Origin: Limnomonas spitsbergensis
Taxonomy: Eukaryota > Chlorophyta > Chlorophyceae > Chlamydomonadales
NCBI GenBank assembly: GCA_037349105.1
Contig: JAYJMM010000032.1
Span: 248,001-312,000, forward strand
Length of the DNA stretch: 64,000 bases
Direction of reading: 5' to 3'
Shown: positions 1 to 12,290 of the stretch, in pieces
How positions within the stretch are numbered: position 1 is the first letter of the stretch
Layout: each line of letters starts with the position of its first letter
Program-made: the position numbers and the translations under genes
Notes under the pieces: model-generated
Told to the model about the DNA's origin: nothing
The model's input: only the letters and a program-made list of their open reading frames with translations
Databases searched by the model: none

Positions 1-179
1 GTACTCTGGTAGAAAATGCACGAAACTAGTGTTTTAGGACGCCCTGTCGGACAGATAATAACAGAAATCAGCTATAAACAGATCAGAAACTATATTGCAC
101 CATTTTCAGTCAACAGAGTCACGGTAGCAAATGGGTGACTTCACCATCGCACCCCGCTTACAGGAATCACGTGCGGCTT
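1..179. other. 3' flank of the helicase gene
   Basis: No coding region seen. On the minus strand this lies just downstream of the helicase stop. A TGTAA word (the green-algal poly(A) signal type) occurs on the minus strand at 158-162, about 20 nt after the stop. That is a plausible but unproven 3' end. Confidence 0.35.
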
Positions 180-3100
180 TCAACCCCTCCCTCCGCCGCG
201 ACCGCCCCCACCCCCACCCCTGCCACCTCCAAACTGCTGCCCACCACCACCGCCACCCCGGCCGCCTCCGTACTGCTGGGCACCGCCGCCGCCGCCCCAG
301 CCGCCCTGACCGCCTTGACCCCCAAACTGGCCGCCGCCGCCGCCACCAGCGCCACCGCCACGTCCTGATTGTGGTCGACCGCTGCCGCCGCCCCCCGCCG
401 ATGCTGAGCTCTTGCCAGCTATCCTGAGCCCTGGAACGCCCTTCAGGCCCATCTTGCCCACCGTCTTGGCCTCCAACTCAGGCGGCTCGAGGCAGCCTGT
501 TACCGAAAAAGACACAGGGGAGAGGTTCTCGACACCGGAAATCACAAAAGACCAGGCTTGCACTAGAGGTGTAGGAATCCGGGCTTGAGGTCTCTGACCT
601 GCACCATTCTCCACACACATGCTGTACAGACGTCCACAACCCAGCCCAACCCAGCCCAGCTCAACCCAGCCCAGCCCTACCCAGCCCAGGCCTTACCTAG
701 GGCATTAACTCATAACACTAGTCCCTGTAGTCAGACTGTGGCCTCCGGAGCCACAAATTTGGGCAAACATTGGAGGCAAAGCCACTGGCCACCAACATTG
801 GCGCACGATACCAGGTGGCTGCTCGACAGTTAGCTGCAGCCCTACACCAAGCGCGCAATCCCCTTTCCTTGGTCACTAGTCTTTTCAAGCATTCAATCCC
901 CCCATCCTCATGAATGATCCTTGAAAACTCTCGCTTACAGTAGGGTGAAGCGCCAAGGGTTAAGAACTTAGGCACTCACCGATGATCCTCGAGAACTCGT
1001 TAGCGGTCTGCACCACCTGCGCCGCAGTCATCGACAGCCCAGACGCAGACTTGTAGAAACCGAGCCACGCCGCGTACGCCTTGCCCTTGGTGTCATCGGG
1101 CACCTTGGTGAGCGCCCGCGTGAGCGCTGCGCTCTCCGCCTCGACCATCGCGGGGGACAGCTGGCCCATGTTCTGGATCGGGAGGTCCCGCAGCTTGTTC
1201 AGGAAGAAGGCCTCGAAATCGGCCAGCAGCAGCAAGCTCTGGCCAGTCTTGCCAGCACGGGCAGTTCGGCCGACGCGGTGCACATACTGGTCCTTGTCAG
1301 AGGGGAGACCCACCTGGCAAAAGCGAATGGGGTTACGGGTTCAGAGGTAAGACACGGAACTACCTTTAGCCGTACATAATATATCCATCTCGTACTTATT
1401 CACACATTTACACCTCTCGCATCACACACACACAAATGGCACACCAGTCTGAGCAAACGGACACCAAACCTTAACATGGCCACTGACTCACACGCGTGCA
1501 CTCCCAAACTATACAAACGTCCACGCACCTGCTCGCCCAGACTGGTACTCAACGCCCTGGTCTAACCCCTGCCGCTGACGATGTCTGTGCCCAAGCCCTG
1601 AGCACAGACAATGCACACCACACACTCACCCACCCACCACGAGGCTGAAGTCGGGGCACTCCACGCCCTAGATCGAACTGCTGCTGCTAAATGGCGCACC
1701 CTATGTAGACCCTGCAGAAACACATACACAGCCACCCACCTGCACCATGGGGAACACGTCCCCCCACACAAATTCACCCTACTCGCGTCCACCCACCTGC
1801 ACAACCCACACACTCAGGTCCACCCACCCTCCCACACACTACACACTCATCCACCCACCTGCACCACCAGGCTGACGTCAGGGTAATCGACACCCCTGGC
1901 CGACACGTCGCTGCTGAACATGACGACGCCCGAGCCCGCGCGGAACTCCTCGCTGATACGCGTGCGGTACGCTTGGCTCTTGCGGCTGTGCATCTCCTTG
2001 ATCGGCATGCCCATCTTCTCAAACGTCTCGCTGTAAAGCTGCGTCTGGCGCGCGGTAGGGAAGAACGCGATGACCTGCAGGCAGGGGAGGAGCAGGCGGG
2101 ATGCGGGTGGGTATTGCTTTGTTGGAAACGTGCGGCCATTCGACCAGCAGCAGGGGAGGGGCTGGCGGGACGCAGTCGGAGTGATGAGGGAAGCAATGAG
2201 TGCTGTTTCTACTAGAAACATCCTGCCAGAAGCAGGGGAATTGTGGGGGGGACCGGGCAGGAAGCTGATAGGGTAGAAAACAATTATTATTTTATCAGAA
2301 ACAACCTGCTAGCAGAGGAGCACCACCTGCTGGCGGTGGAGCACAACCTGCTAGCAGAGGAGCACAACCTGCTAGCAGAGGAGCACAACCTGCTGGCGGT
2401 GGAGCACCACCTGCTAGCAGAGGAGCACAACCTGCTAGCAGAGGAGCACAACCTGCTAGCAGAGGAGCACAACCTGCTAGCAGAGGAGCACAACCTGCTA
2501 GCAGAGGAGCACAACCTGCTAGCAGAGGAGCACAACCTGCTGGCAGAGGAGCACAACCTGCTGGCAGAGGAGCACAACCTGCTGGCAGAGGAGCACAACC
2601 TGCTGGCAGAGGAGCACAACCTGCTGGCAGAGGAGCACAACCTGCTGGCAGAGGAGCACAACCTGCTGGCAGAGGAGCACAACCTGCTAGCAGAGGAGCA
2701 CAACCTGCTAGCAGAGGAGCACAACCTGCTAGCAGAGGAGCACAACCTGCTAGCAGAGGAGCACAACCTGCTAGCAGAGGAGCACAACCTGCTAGCAGAG
2801 GAGCACAACCTGCTAGCAGAGGAGCACAACCTGCTGGCAGCGGAGCACAACCTGCTGGCAGCGGAGCACAACCTGCTGGCAGCGGAGCACAACCTGCTGG
2901 CAGCGGAGCACAACCTGCTAGCAACAGAGTGGCCCTTTAACCCACATCCTTTCCAAAGACACCTGCCATAAATGCTGCACAACATCGTACAAATACAAGT
3001 AAATCTGAACCTGCCACAAATCCTTTATACTTCGACATGCCAGCCAGGCTCACCCGGCCACCCCTGCACCGCTCTCTACAACACGATACTCCCGTTCTGG

Positions 3101-6100
3101 TGGACCAGCAACATGTCTTTTATTTTTTCTAGTCAAAAATTTCCCCTTCCCTCCCCCTTTCTTCCTCTGTCTCCCTCACAATGAAGGCCTCCGCCTTCTC
3201 CCTCTCTTGCTCGCCAGACTAACTGAGCCAGCGCTGCACTACCCTGCACAGCACACATCCCTCCTTTTCTTCTTCCAACCGACTCCCTCATTTCCGTTTT
3301 CTTACCAACTCCCCTCCTTCTCGTTTTCTAACTCAATCACACCTAGCAGTCAGGGTCCTGCGACTGATGCGTCTTGATGACCGAGGGTTTAGGGTTTAGG
3401 GTTGTGGGTTTCTCCCACCCTCACCTTGAAGTCAGGGTCCTGCGACTGATGCGTCTTGATGACCGCACACAGGTACTGCATCAGCTGGCTCTGAGGGACC
3501 ACACAGCTCAGCTGCTCAACCTGCAGGACGGGAAAGGGGGAAAGGGCAAGCGGGCGGCGTAAGCAGAAGCCACCCAGTCCGCGGCAGGCTGGAAAACCCT
3601 CTCAGAGTGACCGGGCAATCCACTTGGTGTCGTGCCCGAGGGCTCCTGGCCACCTACACACACCTTCTTGCGGTCCACACATGCCACAGGCCTCAGGACC
3701 CTCAATTTCGGGAGAGGGGGAAGGGCCAAGCTTCGGGAGATGTAAGCAGAAGCCAACGAGTCGGTGTCGTGCCAGGGCCAACCAGTCGGTATCGTGCTGA
3801 AGATAGGCGTCCTGCTGGAGGGACGGCATCCTGTCCATCTACACCTGCCACAGGTCTCGGAACCTTTTGTTGCAGGAATTGGCACTGGGGAACCCTTTTA
3901 CTTTGAGCCTTTGACATTTGTCATCCCAATCATTTGTGTTGGCTGTCCCATTTCCTTTGACATTTCGAATTTGTCATGCCATGAAGCCAGATTCATTGGA
4001 CTACACTTGACCTGAACACCAGGGTGTGTCACCAAGAAGCCCCGTCCCTGGGAACCACAGGTGGGTGGGTATACCCCCCCACTTGCCGCAACGCCTTGAG
4101 CGCTCGAATTGCCCCCCCCCCTCTTGGTCTGACATCCCGTCAATGATTTCATCTTGTCATCACATCAACGACTTCAAATCATCATCCCGTCAAAGATTCT
4201 ACGTCCACCTGACCTTTCCAAAACCGTTAACCCGAAGCTACTCCAAGACATGATCGCAAGTCGTCTCCTGCACGCCGCCGAACCTGCACGTTGGTCCTAG
4301 TAGGTTAGGGCTTAAAGTCTTAACCCTGAACCGTACCTGGTAAAGTCTTTAGGTAGAGTCTTAACCATGCACCGTACCTGCACGTTGGTCCCGGTGTCTA
4401 GGCCGACAGTGTCCACCGTCTTGTAGGAGGGGCGGAAGGCGTAGGAGGCCAAGCTCTTCACATCACCGGGGAAGGTGGCGGAGAAAAGGAAGGTCTGGCG
4501 GCGTTCCTTGTTGGGAAGATTGGCAAGGATCTTGTCGATGGTGGGCCTGGGCGTTCAGGCCAGGGATTAGTTTTTAAGACGAAATCGCCTCATACCGTAC
4601 AAAATGAAAAAAATCCTCATTTCGAATCACTTGTAATTTAAATTTGAATTCAAAACATTGTGTCAGTAGCCAGAGGACCCTGAGGCACGGACAGTATATG
4701 GATGGTTTTTTGCTTTATCAAACCTGAAAAAGAATCATGGGGTGATGCTGGTGACCTGTCATGGCGATTCCTTGCCCTGACATCCTCATTCCTTAACCCT
4801 GGCGTTTGCCTTGATCCAGCCTCCATGGCCCACCAAGCCTAGACGAGAATCTCGCCAGGTTCAAAACAAGGCGGCACAGATCCCCAGTTAGCTCAGCCCT
4901 CTGATGGGCTCAGGTGATTAGCGCAACAGTGCTTGAGAGTATTTTGTTTTACATTCCTTCAAGAGGCACAAATGACCTCGATCTGGCTGGTCATGCCTCA
5001 TGTTCCTGGCCGGGCATGCCACACCCTCATGGTTAGGCATGCCCTACCCTTATGGCCAGACATGCCCTATCCTTATGGCCAGACATGCCCTATCCTTATG
5101 GCCAGGCATGCCCTACCCTCCTGGCCGGGCAAGCCACACCGTCATGGCCAGACATGCCCTACCCTTGTGGCCAGGCATGCCCTACCCTCATGGCCAGGCA
5201 TGCCCTACTCTTATGGCCAGGCATGCCCTACCCTACTGGCCGGGCAAGCCACACCCTCACAGGAATCCTTCTAGGCATGTCCGCGAGCCCCACCTGAACC
5301 CCATGTCGAGCAAGTTGTCTGCCTCATCCAGGATGAGCACACGCAGGTCCTGCGAGCGGCAGCATGCAACCAGGCGAAAGGGTTTAGGGTAAGGGGCCAC
5401 GCAGGGTTTGGGCCATGCAACCAGGCAAAAGATGAAGGGACGCGGTCAAACACGTTTAGGGATTGGCATCTACCTGTAATGCTATGTGCGAAAGAATATA
5501 ATGTGATGTAAGTTATTAATGGTAATATAGTGTGTTGAGTGTTGACCCATGCAAGATCGCCGATCCCTTAACATGTGCCCGTTGAAGGTGAAGACACTGC
5601 CACTCTGCTGCACCATGACTTGATGTGTTCACTGTTCAGGTACGGAGAGCCCCAGGGTCCTGATAGGAATACAATTGAAGGTGAGCCTGCATAATGTGGC
5701 ATGCACGCTGCCACTCTGCTACACGACGACGACGACGACAGGGATGACATTTGATTGTATACAGGCCGGAGGGTCAAAACGAAACTCAGCTGTGCTCTGG
5801 AGGTTGGCGCACCCGCACCATGCGGCCAACACTCTGCCAATCTGATGCACGACCATTTGTGGTGCATGGGTGAGGCTGCCTCATCAGAAGCTGGGTTGTA
5901 TGCGTGCCAGAGGATACAAACAAAACTCAGCTGAGCGCTGGAGGTCGGCGCACCTGCATCATGCGGCCCACACTGCTGGTGTCGTTGGTCAGATGGTCCA
6001 AGACGCGGCCGGGCGTCCCGACGAGGACATGGGGAGCGCGGGCGGATATCCGCTTGGACTCCGCGTTCATGTTAGTGCCTCCAATGACCACCTGCGCGCG

Positions 6101-9100
6101 TTACGGTTTCGGCGTTTAGAGACTTGCCCTCGTGATGGTGCCTTCCAGTCAGGCGGGCAGGGAATGCGGGTGGGGTCCTCACTCTGATCAATTGATAACT
6201 GATCAATTGTAGATCAATTGTAGCATACCGTAATTGAAGATTAATTGCAGCTAGACTATGGCCCAATTGCAGATTAATTAAAGCTTAATTGCAGATAAAT
6301 TTAAGCTTAATTCCAGGTTAACTAAGGCTTACTAGCAGGTGATTTGAAGCTCCACCCCTCAAACTATCTCACCTGCGCGCTCATGTTCATAATGTGAGCT
6401 AGCTTCTTGGCCCCTGCCTGGGTCTGCATGGCCCTCTCCAATGCCTTACCGGCGTGTGATGGTACCCAGGGCCGCTGCAGTGCATGTTCTCAGTCCCCGA
6501 ATCCATCTCACCTGCACGCTCATGTTCATGAAGCGAGCTAGCTTCTCGGTCTCTGTGTGGATCTGCATGGCCAGCTCTCGCGTTGGGCTCAGCACCAGAA
6601 TGCCGATCTGACCGTTGGATGCAGGCTTTCGCAGCAGCTGCGAAAGGGGGCAGGCCGGATTTACAATTTAGTGATGCTTTGATAACCCATTACCGATCAC
6701 CAGTTTCGGTTGATTAAGATGCCAATCTGCCTGATGGATGCAGATTCAAAGAGCAGCGGATTCATCATTCAGCAAGTTGTTCATCATTCAGCAAGTCATG
6801 ATTTGTTTTATGGTGCAACCTTTTTTTGTTGATCTGGCCGTTGGACAGAGGTCGGCAAGGCAGTGGTCAGCAAGAAGGGACAGGATGGATTTTATAACTA
6901 TCAACCATGACAAATTTGTGTGTTCAAGAGCCAAAGGGATACATAACTTAGAAAAATATGACTATATTTTGTGTCTCCAAGCTACAGGGCTACAGGGCTT
7001 TTTGATAATACAACGTCAGCTGCCCTTGGACAGATTCACACTGGTCAAGAGGGCACGGGGGGCATCTTAAATTCTGTACCTGCCCTCCCCTCCAGACGTC
7101 CCATCCTCGTTCCCCAAAGCATCGAGGGGCGCAGGGCAGATGATTAATTTATTTCGAAGGCAAAAAAGCCTATCCTCACAGCACTCCGCAGCCTGCCCCA
7201 TATTCAGGAAGCGTTTTCTTTGCATCCACGATTTGTATCCTCTGCAGCATTCTTCTTCACAATGTAATATACCATACAAGAAGATTTCCCAGTCCCAGAA
7301 GCTTGCCGCAGGGTCTCTCAAATTCAGGAAAGCTGGGCCTTCCATTCGCTTTTTCCTGAGCCATCATCTCTTTCACAACCATCCCCATGAGCACACGTTC
7401 CCTATCGCTATGATCATGAAAACAGATCAAGGTTTTGGAATTTAGTGTTAAGGGTTTGGTATTTAGGGTTTAGGGGTTTGTAATTCATGGTTTAGGGTTT
7501 ACAATTCATGGTGGAGGGTTTGTGATTCATGGTTGAGGGTTAGGGATTCATGGTTAAGGGTTTGTGATTCATGGTTGAGGTTTGGGATTCAGGGTAAAGG
7601 GTTTGTGATTTATGGTTAAGGGTCTGGGATTCATGGTGAAGGGTTCGAGATTCATGGTTGAGGGTTTGTGATTCATGGTTGAGGGTTTGTGATTCATGGT
7701 TGAGGGTTTGTGATTCATGGTTGAGGGTCTGGGATTCATGGTTAAGGGTTTGTGATTCATGGTTGAGGGTTTGGGATTCAGGGTTGAAGGTTTGGATCCA
7801 GGGTTATGGGTCTGGGTTTCAGGGTTGAGATTGTAGGATGTAGGGCTGGAGGTTTGGTATTCAGGGTAAAGGGTTTGAGATTTCGGGTAAAGGTCTGGGA
7901 TTCAGGGTTGAGGGTTTGAGATTTAGGTTTCAGGGTTTCACTCACACTCTCTAGCGCTGGGATCATGAAAGCGAGTGTCTTGCCCGTCCCCGTCTTGGCC
8001 TTGGCCAGCACATCCACGCCGGACAAGCAGATGGGGATGGACTGAGCCTGGACCTTCGTGCAGTGCTCGTAGCCGAACACCTCAGCCATAGCCCTGCAGG
8101 TGGGCGCCAATGAAATAAGCAGCTTGCACCATGGGCCACAAGAAAATTTAACAGGCAAACAGGCCAGGGTGCCGAATGCCCGCAGCTAACAATCAGCTGA
8201 CCACCTCGGCCGTGGCTTTGTCAGTGGGCGTGCATGGAAGACGCAGCTCGCATCATTGGCCACGAGAAATAAAGCAGGCAAGCAGGGAAGGGTGCCCGCA
8301 GCTAAATGCCTCGGCCTTGGCCCCATTAGATACACAGGGAGCGCTTCGGGCTTGCCTTGTGTAGAGCAAGCCACAAGGAAAGAAAAGGTAAGACAATCCC
8401 AATTCCAAGCGAACAGGCGAACTTGCATAAATGCGAAGGCACAAACAAGCTAGCATGCCAAGTTTGCCTATCGAAGGATAATCGCAAACTGCATTGCACA
8501 GAGTGTGCCACAAGAAAAGCAGGCATAGGACAACCCCATGCAAGGCAAGCATGCAAGGCTATGTGCCAATGTGCACGCGTGCCATCATTGCCCTTCCTGT
8601 GCGCACGAATGGAACACACACGGCTTATGCAGCTCGAAGCTTGCCACAAAAAGACAAAAGCGGCGACAGAATTGTCCCCATGCGCGCATGATATAGCATG
8701 CACACATGGCTCCTTGTTGGTCATTGATACTTCATGGCTGCATGGAGGAGGGTCTAGCAAGCTAGTGTGTGTGCATGTGTTGCTCATGCAGACAAAGATA
8801 GCATGGGCGCGCACCTTCATGGTCCAACGCTGGGGACGCATCCTGCTCAGCGCTTGCACCGCTTAAATTCAAGGATTCTGTTTCTTAACATGCCAGTAAA
8901 GAAATCCTGCTACCGGTACCGGTGAAAGACCAGTCCAGTCCATGCATCATGCATGGGACACTTACCGCTTGGTGATAGGCGAGATCTCCAGGTCCGAGAA
9001 GGCGGTTTGCGACTGATTTGCCAGCGCCGTGTCGTTGATGGCCTTGGTGACGTAGCCTGTGGAGCCTGTTGCCGCTACCGGCGCTGTCCCTGCAGGCGCA

Positions 9101-9618
9101 GGATGTGCTACAGCCTGGGTCTGCATGGAGGACTGTTGCACGCCGCCCGGACGCGCTGACTGTGGCCTGCCCCCCTGCCTGGCCTGGAAGCCCGGCTCGG
9201 CGCGGTCGGTCGCAGGGCGCGCCCCTTGTTGCTGCATCTGAAAGCCGCTGCCGCTCTGGACGTTCTTCTTGGGGGGCCTCTGGTCAGGCCCGGAGTTGTT
9301 CAGGAGCTCCTGTTGTTGCCAAGACATCGGCTGGTTGCCAGCTTGGCCAACCATGCCCGCTGGGGCAGCGGAGCCGGGTCGGCGCTGCTGCCCGCCGAGA
9401 GCGCCTCCTTGCCCACCCCCGCGGCCGCGCTTGCCTGCCGCATTTTGGCCCCTGGGGTCAAAATCCTGCCTGGGCGCACCCTGCTGCCTCGGCTGCCGCA
9501 CGCCGTCGACAGGCATCGCATCGTAGCTGCTCCCCTGAGGCCCGCCGCGACCACCTCCGCCTTGACGCCCCTGGATGCGGTTTGAATTGACGCCGGCGAA
9601 CTCAATGACAGGATCCAT
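180..9618 (-). CDS. DEAD-box ATP-dependent RNA helicase (RH26/RH31, Mss116-like), 10 exons
   Basis: ATP-driven RNA unwinding or remodelling enzyme. Exons in coding order: 9618-8966, 8093-7946, 6637-6512, 6091-5954, 5349-5294, 4546-4378, 3520-3425, 2074-1859, 1313-980, 496-180. They sum to 2253 nt (750 aa plus TGA), and phases match at every junction. Seen: Gly/Gln/Arg-rich N-terminal region (1-200); Q-motif region around 207-238; motif I AKTGTGKT (250-257); PTRELA (285-290); GG (313-314); TPGR (335-338); DEAD (363-366); SAT (396-398); motif V around SSDVSARGVDYPDV (516-529); HRVGRTAR (546-553); and an RGG-like Gly-rich tail from about 670. The text GLPSDKDQYVHR and the C-terminal KMGLKGVPGLR resemble plant Mss116-type helicases, which often act in organelles. 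ATG 9618 was chosen because it opens the conserved frame. The frame stays open upstream to about 9909, so a longer N-terminus (transit peptide) is possible. Confidence 0.93.
636..690. repeat. 10-bp tandem repeat (cccagcccaa type)
   Basis: Short array of CCCAGCCCAA-like units inside the last intron (497-979) of the helicase gene. It looks like simple sequence expansion. Confidence 0.7.
909..940. repeat. Decayed copy of the tail of helicase exon 9
   Basis: The text gaatgatccttgaaaactc near 912 mirrors the 3' edge of exon 9 at 980-1005 (cgatgatcctcgagaactc). It lies in the following intron, about 70 bp from its source. Confidence 0.55.
1631..1858. repeat. Ladder of helicase exon 8 tail plus donor copies
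   Basis: At least three copies of the exon 8 3' edge with its splice donor (plus-strand cacccacctgcaccaccag, 1851-1870) recur at about 1631, 1734 and 1790. The copy at 1631 extends some 40 nt into exon sequence. All are intronic. Confidence 0.65.
2301..2928. repeat. 21-bp minisatellite, about 30 copies, in a helicase intron
   Basis: Unit acctgctagcagaggagcac with A/G and gcagc/gcagag variants that form blocks. The 21-bp period is a multiple of three, so long frames stay open on both strands; these are artefacts. The unit resembles the real acceptor region of exon 8 (plus-strand gacctgcaggcaggggagga at 2072-2091). It may therefore be an amplified copy of that exon edge. Confidence 0.9.
3348..3400. 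repeat. Copy of part of helicase exon 7 in its downstream intron
   Basis: About 40 nt around 3349-3388 (gtcagggtcctgcgactgat...) duplicates exon 7 at 3431-3470 nearly perfectly. A short TTTAGGG tract separates the two. Confidence 0.85.
4270..4377. repeat. Partial copies of helicase exon 6 tail plus donor
   Basis: Plus-strand cctgcacgttggtcctag near 4279 and ccgtacctgg near 4331 repeat the exon 6 3' edge and donor (accgtacctgcacgttggtc at 4371-4390). Confidence 0.65.
4995..5275. repeat. About 24-bp minisatellite (atgccctacccttatggccaggc)
   Basis: About eleven degenerate units between helicase exons 5 and 6. No clear similarity to either flanking exon edge. Confidence 0.85.
5577..5953. repeat. 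Ladder of helicase exon 4 tail plus donor copies
   Basis: The segment at 5797-5840 (ggaggttggcgcacccgcac...) is a close copy of the exon 4 edge at 5939-5985, including flanking intron text (aaactcagctg). Fainter copies sit near 5580 and 5690. Confidence 0.7.
6180..6345. repeat. AT-rich degenerate short repeat
   Basis: Recurring 12-16 bp words such as gatcaattgtag, attaattgcag and taaagcttaattgcag in the intron between exons 3 and 4. Simple expansion; no gene seen. Confidence 0.7.
6371..6450 (-). pseudogene. Decayed duplicate of helicase exon 3 with donor (pseudo-exon)
   Basis: About 75 nt nearly collinear with exon 3 (6512-6637), including the donor edge (plus-strand ctcacctgcgcgctcatgtt versus ctcacctgcacgctcatgtt). 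The PTRELA portion is missing. It lies about 140 bp from its source in the next intron. Confidence 0.85.
7370..7432. repeat. Decayed copy of helicase exon 2 tail
   Basis: Text ccctatcgctatgatcatga around 7401 resembles the exon 2 edge ctctagcgctgggatcatga at 7948-7967, preceded by a similar tttcac word. Confidence 0.5.
7436..7935. repeat. About 21-bp telomere-like minisatellite
   Basis: Units like gggtttgtgattcatggttga, interspersed with TTTAGGG words, fill the intron between exons 2 and 3. About 20 degenerate copies. Confidence 0.85.
8195..8330. repeat. Decayed copies of helicase exon 2 head plus acceptor
   Basis: Plus-strand cacctcggccgtggctttgt at about 8201 and gcctcggccttggcccc at about 8307 mirror the exon 2 acceptor edge (cacctcagccatagccctgc at 8079-8098). 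They lie in intron 1. Confidence 0.55.
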
Positions 9619-11480
9619 GGTTGATGGAGAGCACAGCTGCACGACAAGCCGCCGGGAAGTGAGTATATCGAGTTGGCGAATAGTCCCTTTTGAGGTCAAT
9701 CTTCCGAATCGTGAAAGCAACATGAAGCAAGCCACCAAACTGTAAGAAATAATTAGCGGTAGCAGGTACGAGTGCAGGGCCAGCGATACCGTTTGCGTGG
9801 AATCGGGAAGTGTGAGACCGGCCGCCCAAACCCGCGGCGCAGCATCGACCCAAGCTGTGGTCCAGGTGCGTTGGTCCAGGCTGCAGCTCCCACCAACAAG
9901 GTCGTTCAATCAAAACCTCTCTGTTCATACCGGTAGCTGAGGGCCCGCCACGGCCTGCTCGACATTAACAGAGATTCAATTACCGCTTTAGCTGAAATAT
10001 GACTAGCTGCAGCCTGCTGAGCCCTCCAGTTGAATTACCCCGCAGGTCAGCTCCACAAAACCTTGGAGGAACTACAAACTAAAGCCGGTTGTCACGTCAC
10101 GTAGCACTCCCGGTAAATGTCACCTATAGTCCTATAGTCCTGTAGATGGTATGGCAGAACCGTATGCATTATCTCCAGAGGTGCTAAGATTCTTGCGGAC
10201 TGTTAAATTTGAATTTCCAAGGTTCTTATGGCCCAGCACATCTGGTATAGGGGCCCAGAAGGGTTCCAGCAGACTGGACCTCGGACTGGACCAGTGGACC
10301 ATCAATTTTCTCTGCTAGACCGTCCAGCTAGGGTCGTTCCAGATTTCCCCCCTTAAAAGGTCGATGAGGTTTGGCATGAGAACCTTACATCAATATACAT
10401 CAACATACATCAATACATCAGACATAACCATCAGGGGATAGCCATAATGCGCATTCCGTTCCGCTCAATTAGAGGGGTGTGCACACTGCGAGCGCACCAC
10501 AAAAATCAATTCCGGACCTTCAGCTGTGCGGTACTTGGTGGCCTGGGATTACCAAATCGCTGGCATGCGAGCGGGCCAGTACTGGTATGGCAGGTGCAGC
10601 AGGGTCCCCTGGACCTGGACGCGGATGATTCGTATTTTTTGTCGCCCATGCATGATGCAAGAAAATACTGAGCGGACCTATAGACTGTAAGATTGTTTTT
10701 TAAAGGGGTGCACGGACCCAATCAGACTACGATACACACGTACTGATACTCTTGAGCCAAAATTGTGAGCATCTTCAGGGCAAGGGCAAGCCATGCGCTG
10801 TGTCGCCTACTTTTGCCTCATTCTAATAAACGTTGCGTTGGCTTCTGACTGCTGGCCCGTCCAAGATCAATTCCAGTTGGGCGGGAGGGGTCCACGCACC
10901 CAGCCGCCTGCCAGAGGTGCTTCAAGAAATCAGCACTTGTTTATTATCTTGATACATCAGCAAAGGTCAATGTCACTAAACTGGCAAAGCTTAGCTCCAG
11001 CTTGAAGGGTGCTCATTTGACTGCGCTTCACCTACGATTCAGCTACGTCATGGCCTGCAGCAAGTCCTGCAGCTCGGGCCACTGGCGGTTCACGGATTTA
11101 GGTTTGGTCTTCATCGGCCGTGCCGCGGCAGCCCGTATTCTGGTGCGCCCTGTGTTGTTCCATGAATCACCGCCTGCCACTGAGCGTCCACCGTAGCGTC
11201 AAAAAATCTAGAATGGCATGTTGGACTGAAGACCGCACGTAGCAAGGCCATGCCATCACCTGTACCGGGATGGGTCCATAATGAATGTGCTCTTATCGCT
11301 TATCCCAAGTGGAATGGGTTAGCATACAGGATGCGCCCAACTCCAGTATCTCATCTTTCAATTAATACTATGGATTTCGGTCGCCTAAAGATTTTGGTCG
11401 TCTAGCAAGACTGCTTTCTGTTTGCCCATTGCCACGTTACGGTTCATAACACCAAAAGACATACTGTAGATTTGCTTTGC
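9619..11480. other. Intergenic region, no gene recognised
   Basis: Upstream flank of the helicase gene, probably holding its promoter. Short open frames occur, but none shows a domain, splice pattern or repeat structure I can support. A small acatcaatacatca array sits near 10388-10425. Confidence 0.5.
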
Positions 11481-11559
11481 CTTCCCTCATAATTAACGTT
11501 GTTTGGGGGTGAGGGATCCACGAAATGACTTTAATCGATTGTCATCGCCAGATTTTATT

Positions 11560-12290
11560 CAGAAAATAAGAGTTTGGGTCTCGGTTTGGGTTGAGGAGGG
11601 GGGGGGCAAAAACAAAATATCGACCCTATGCCGATTTTGTAGAGCTCGACGAGAGCGTTCCATAGCTGTTTTTAAAATGTTTTTTGGCCCAGGGGGGTGG
11701 GAGATATGGGGGGGCAAAGTTGGGGGGGGGGTCTCCCAAAACATCCAAGATTTGGTTTTCCCCAAAGTTCATTTTTTTTCTTCTGGAGGTATGTTGAGGC
11801 TGGCAGCGGCACCTCTGTGTTGTTCTTGCCAACATGATTCCATTTACATCCTAAAATGTTGCTTAAATTACCACATGACCCCCTGCCCCCCACACTGAGG
11901 GTTTGGCTCCATTGGACACACTCCGCAACCAGCTGAGTCAGCCATGGAAAGAGCTGTATTACCGGTATACGCGGCACATGGTAGTGTTGGTCAGGTGGAT
12001 CATGAATGAATCGATCACTTGTGGTCGTTGTGGCAAGGTCCTCAAATCCGCTGAAACTGCAAACGTCAGACGCCACCAGAATGGGCGGAAGTGCATGGCA
12101 CGGATGGCAGCTTCCGCGATACCACGCAATTCGAAGACTCTTGGCCTGTCATCACCTAACGAATTGAAATATTCCAGTAGAAGCGCCTTGTAGAGCTGAT
12201 AAAAAACACCCCTTACATGCCCCGTGATTTTGAATTTCGACTAAGATATTTGAATTCCAATGGGTTCCGGATGGGGGGGTGGGGGGGGGG
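11560..12290 (+). mobile_element. Decayed element copy 1 with BED-like zinc finger
   Basis: A unit with a G-rich leader (gggaggtgggagatatgggg type) and a short frame at about 11903-12193 holding CGRCGKVLKSAETANVRRHQ followed by NGRKC. This C-x2-C...H...C arrangement resembles BED/hAT-type transposase fingers. The next unit (12290-12900) repeats it in direct orientation. No catalytic domain seen. Confidence 0.5.

Noticed and set aside
2243..2985. Long open frames of heptad-like LLAEEHN repeats and their antisense counterpart
   Set aside because: Produced by a 21-bp intronic minisatellite (multiple of three). Flanking helicase exons and phases require this to be intron.
8253..8866. Overlapping 160-180 codon frames on both strands
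   Set aside because: Located in helicase intron 1, with repeated words (gccacaagaaa, gcaggcaagca) and no domain.
9619..9909. Upstream extension of the helicase frame as a transit peptide
   Set aside because: The frame is open and Mss116-type helicases can be organellar, but the extension has no clear start context or typical transit composition, so ATG 9618 was preferred.
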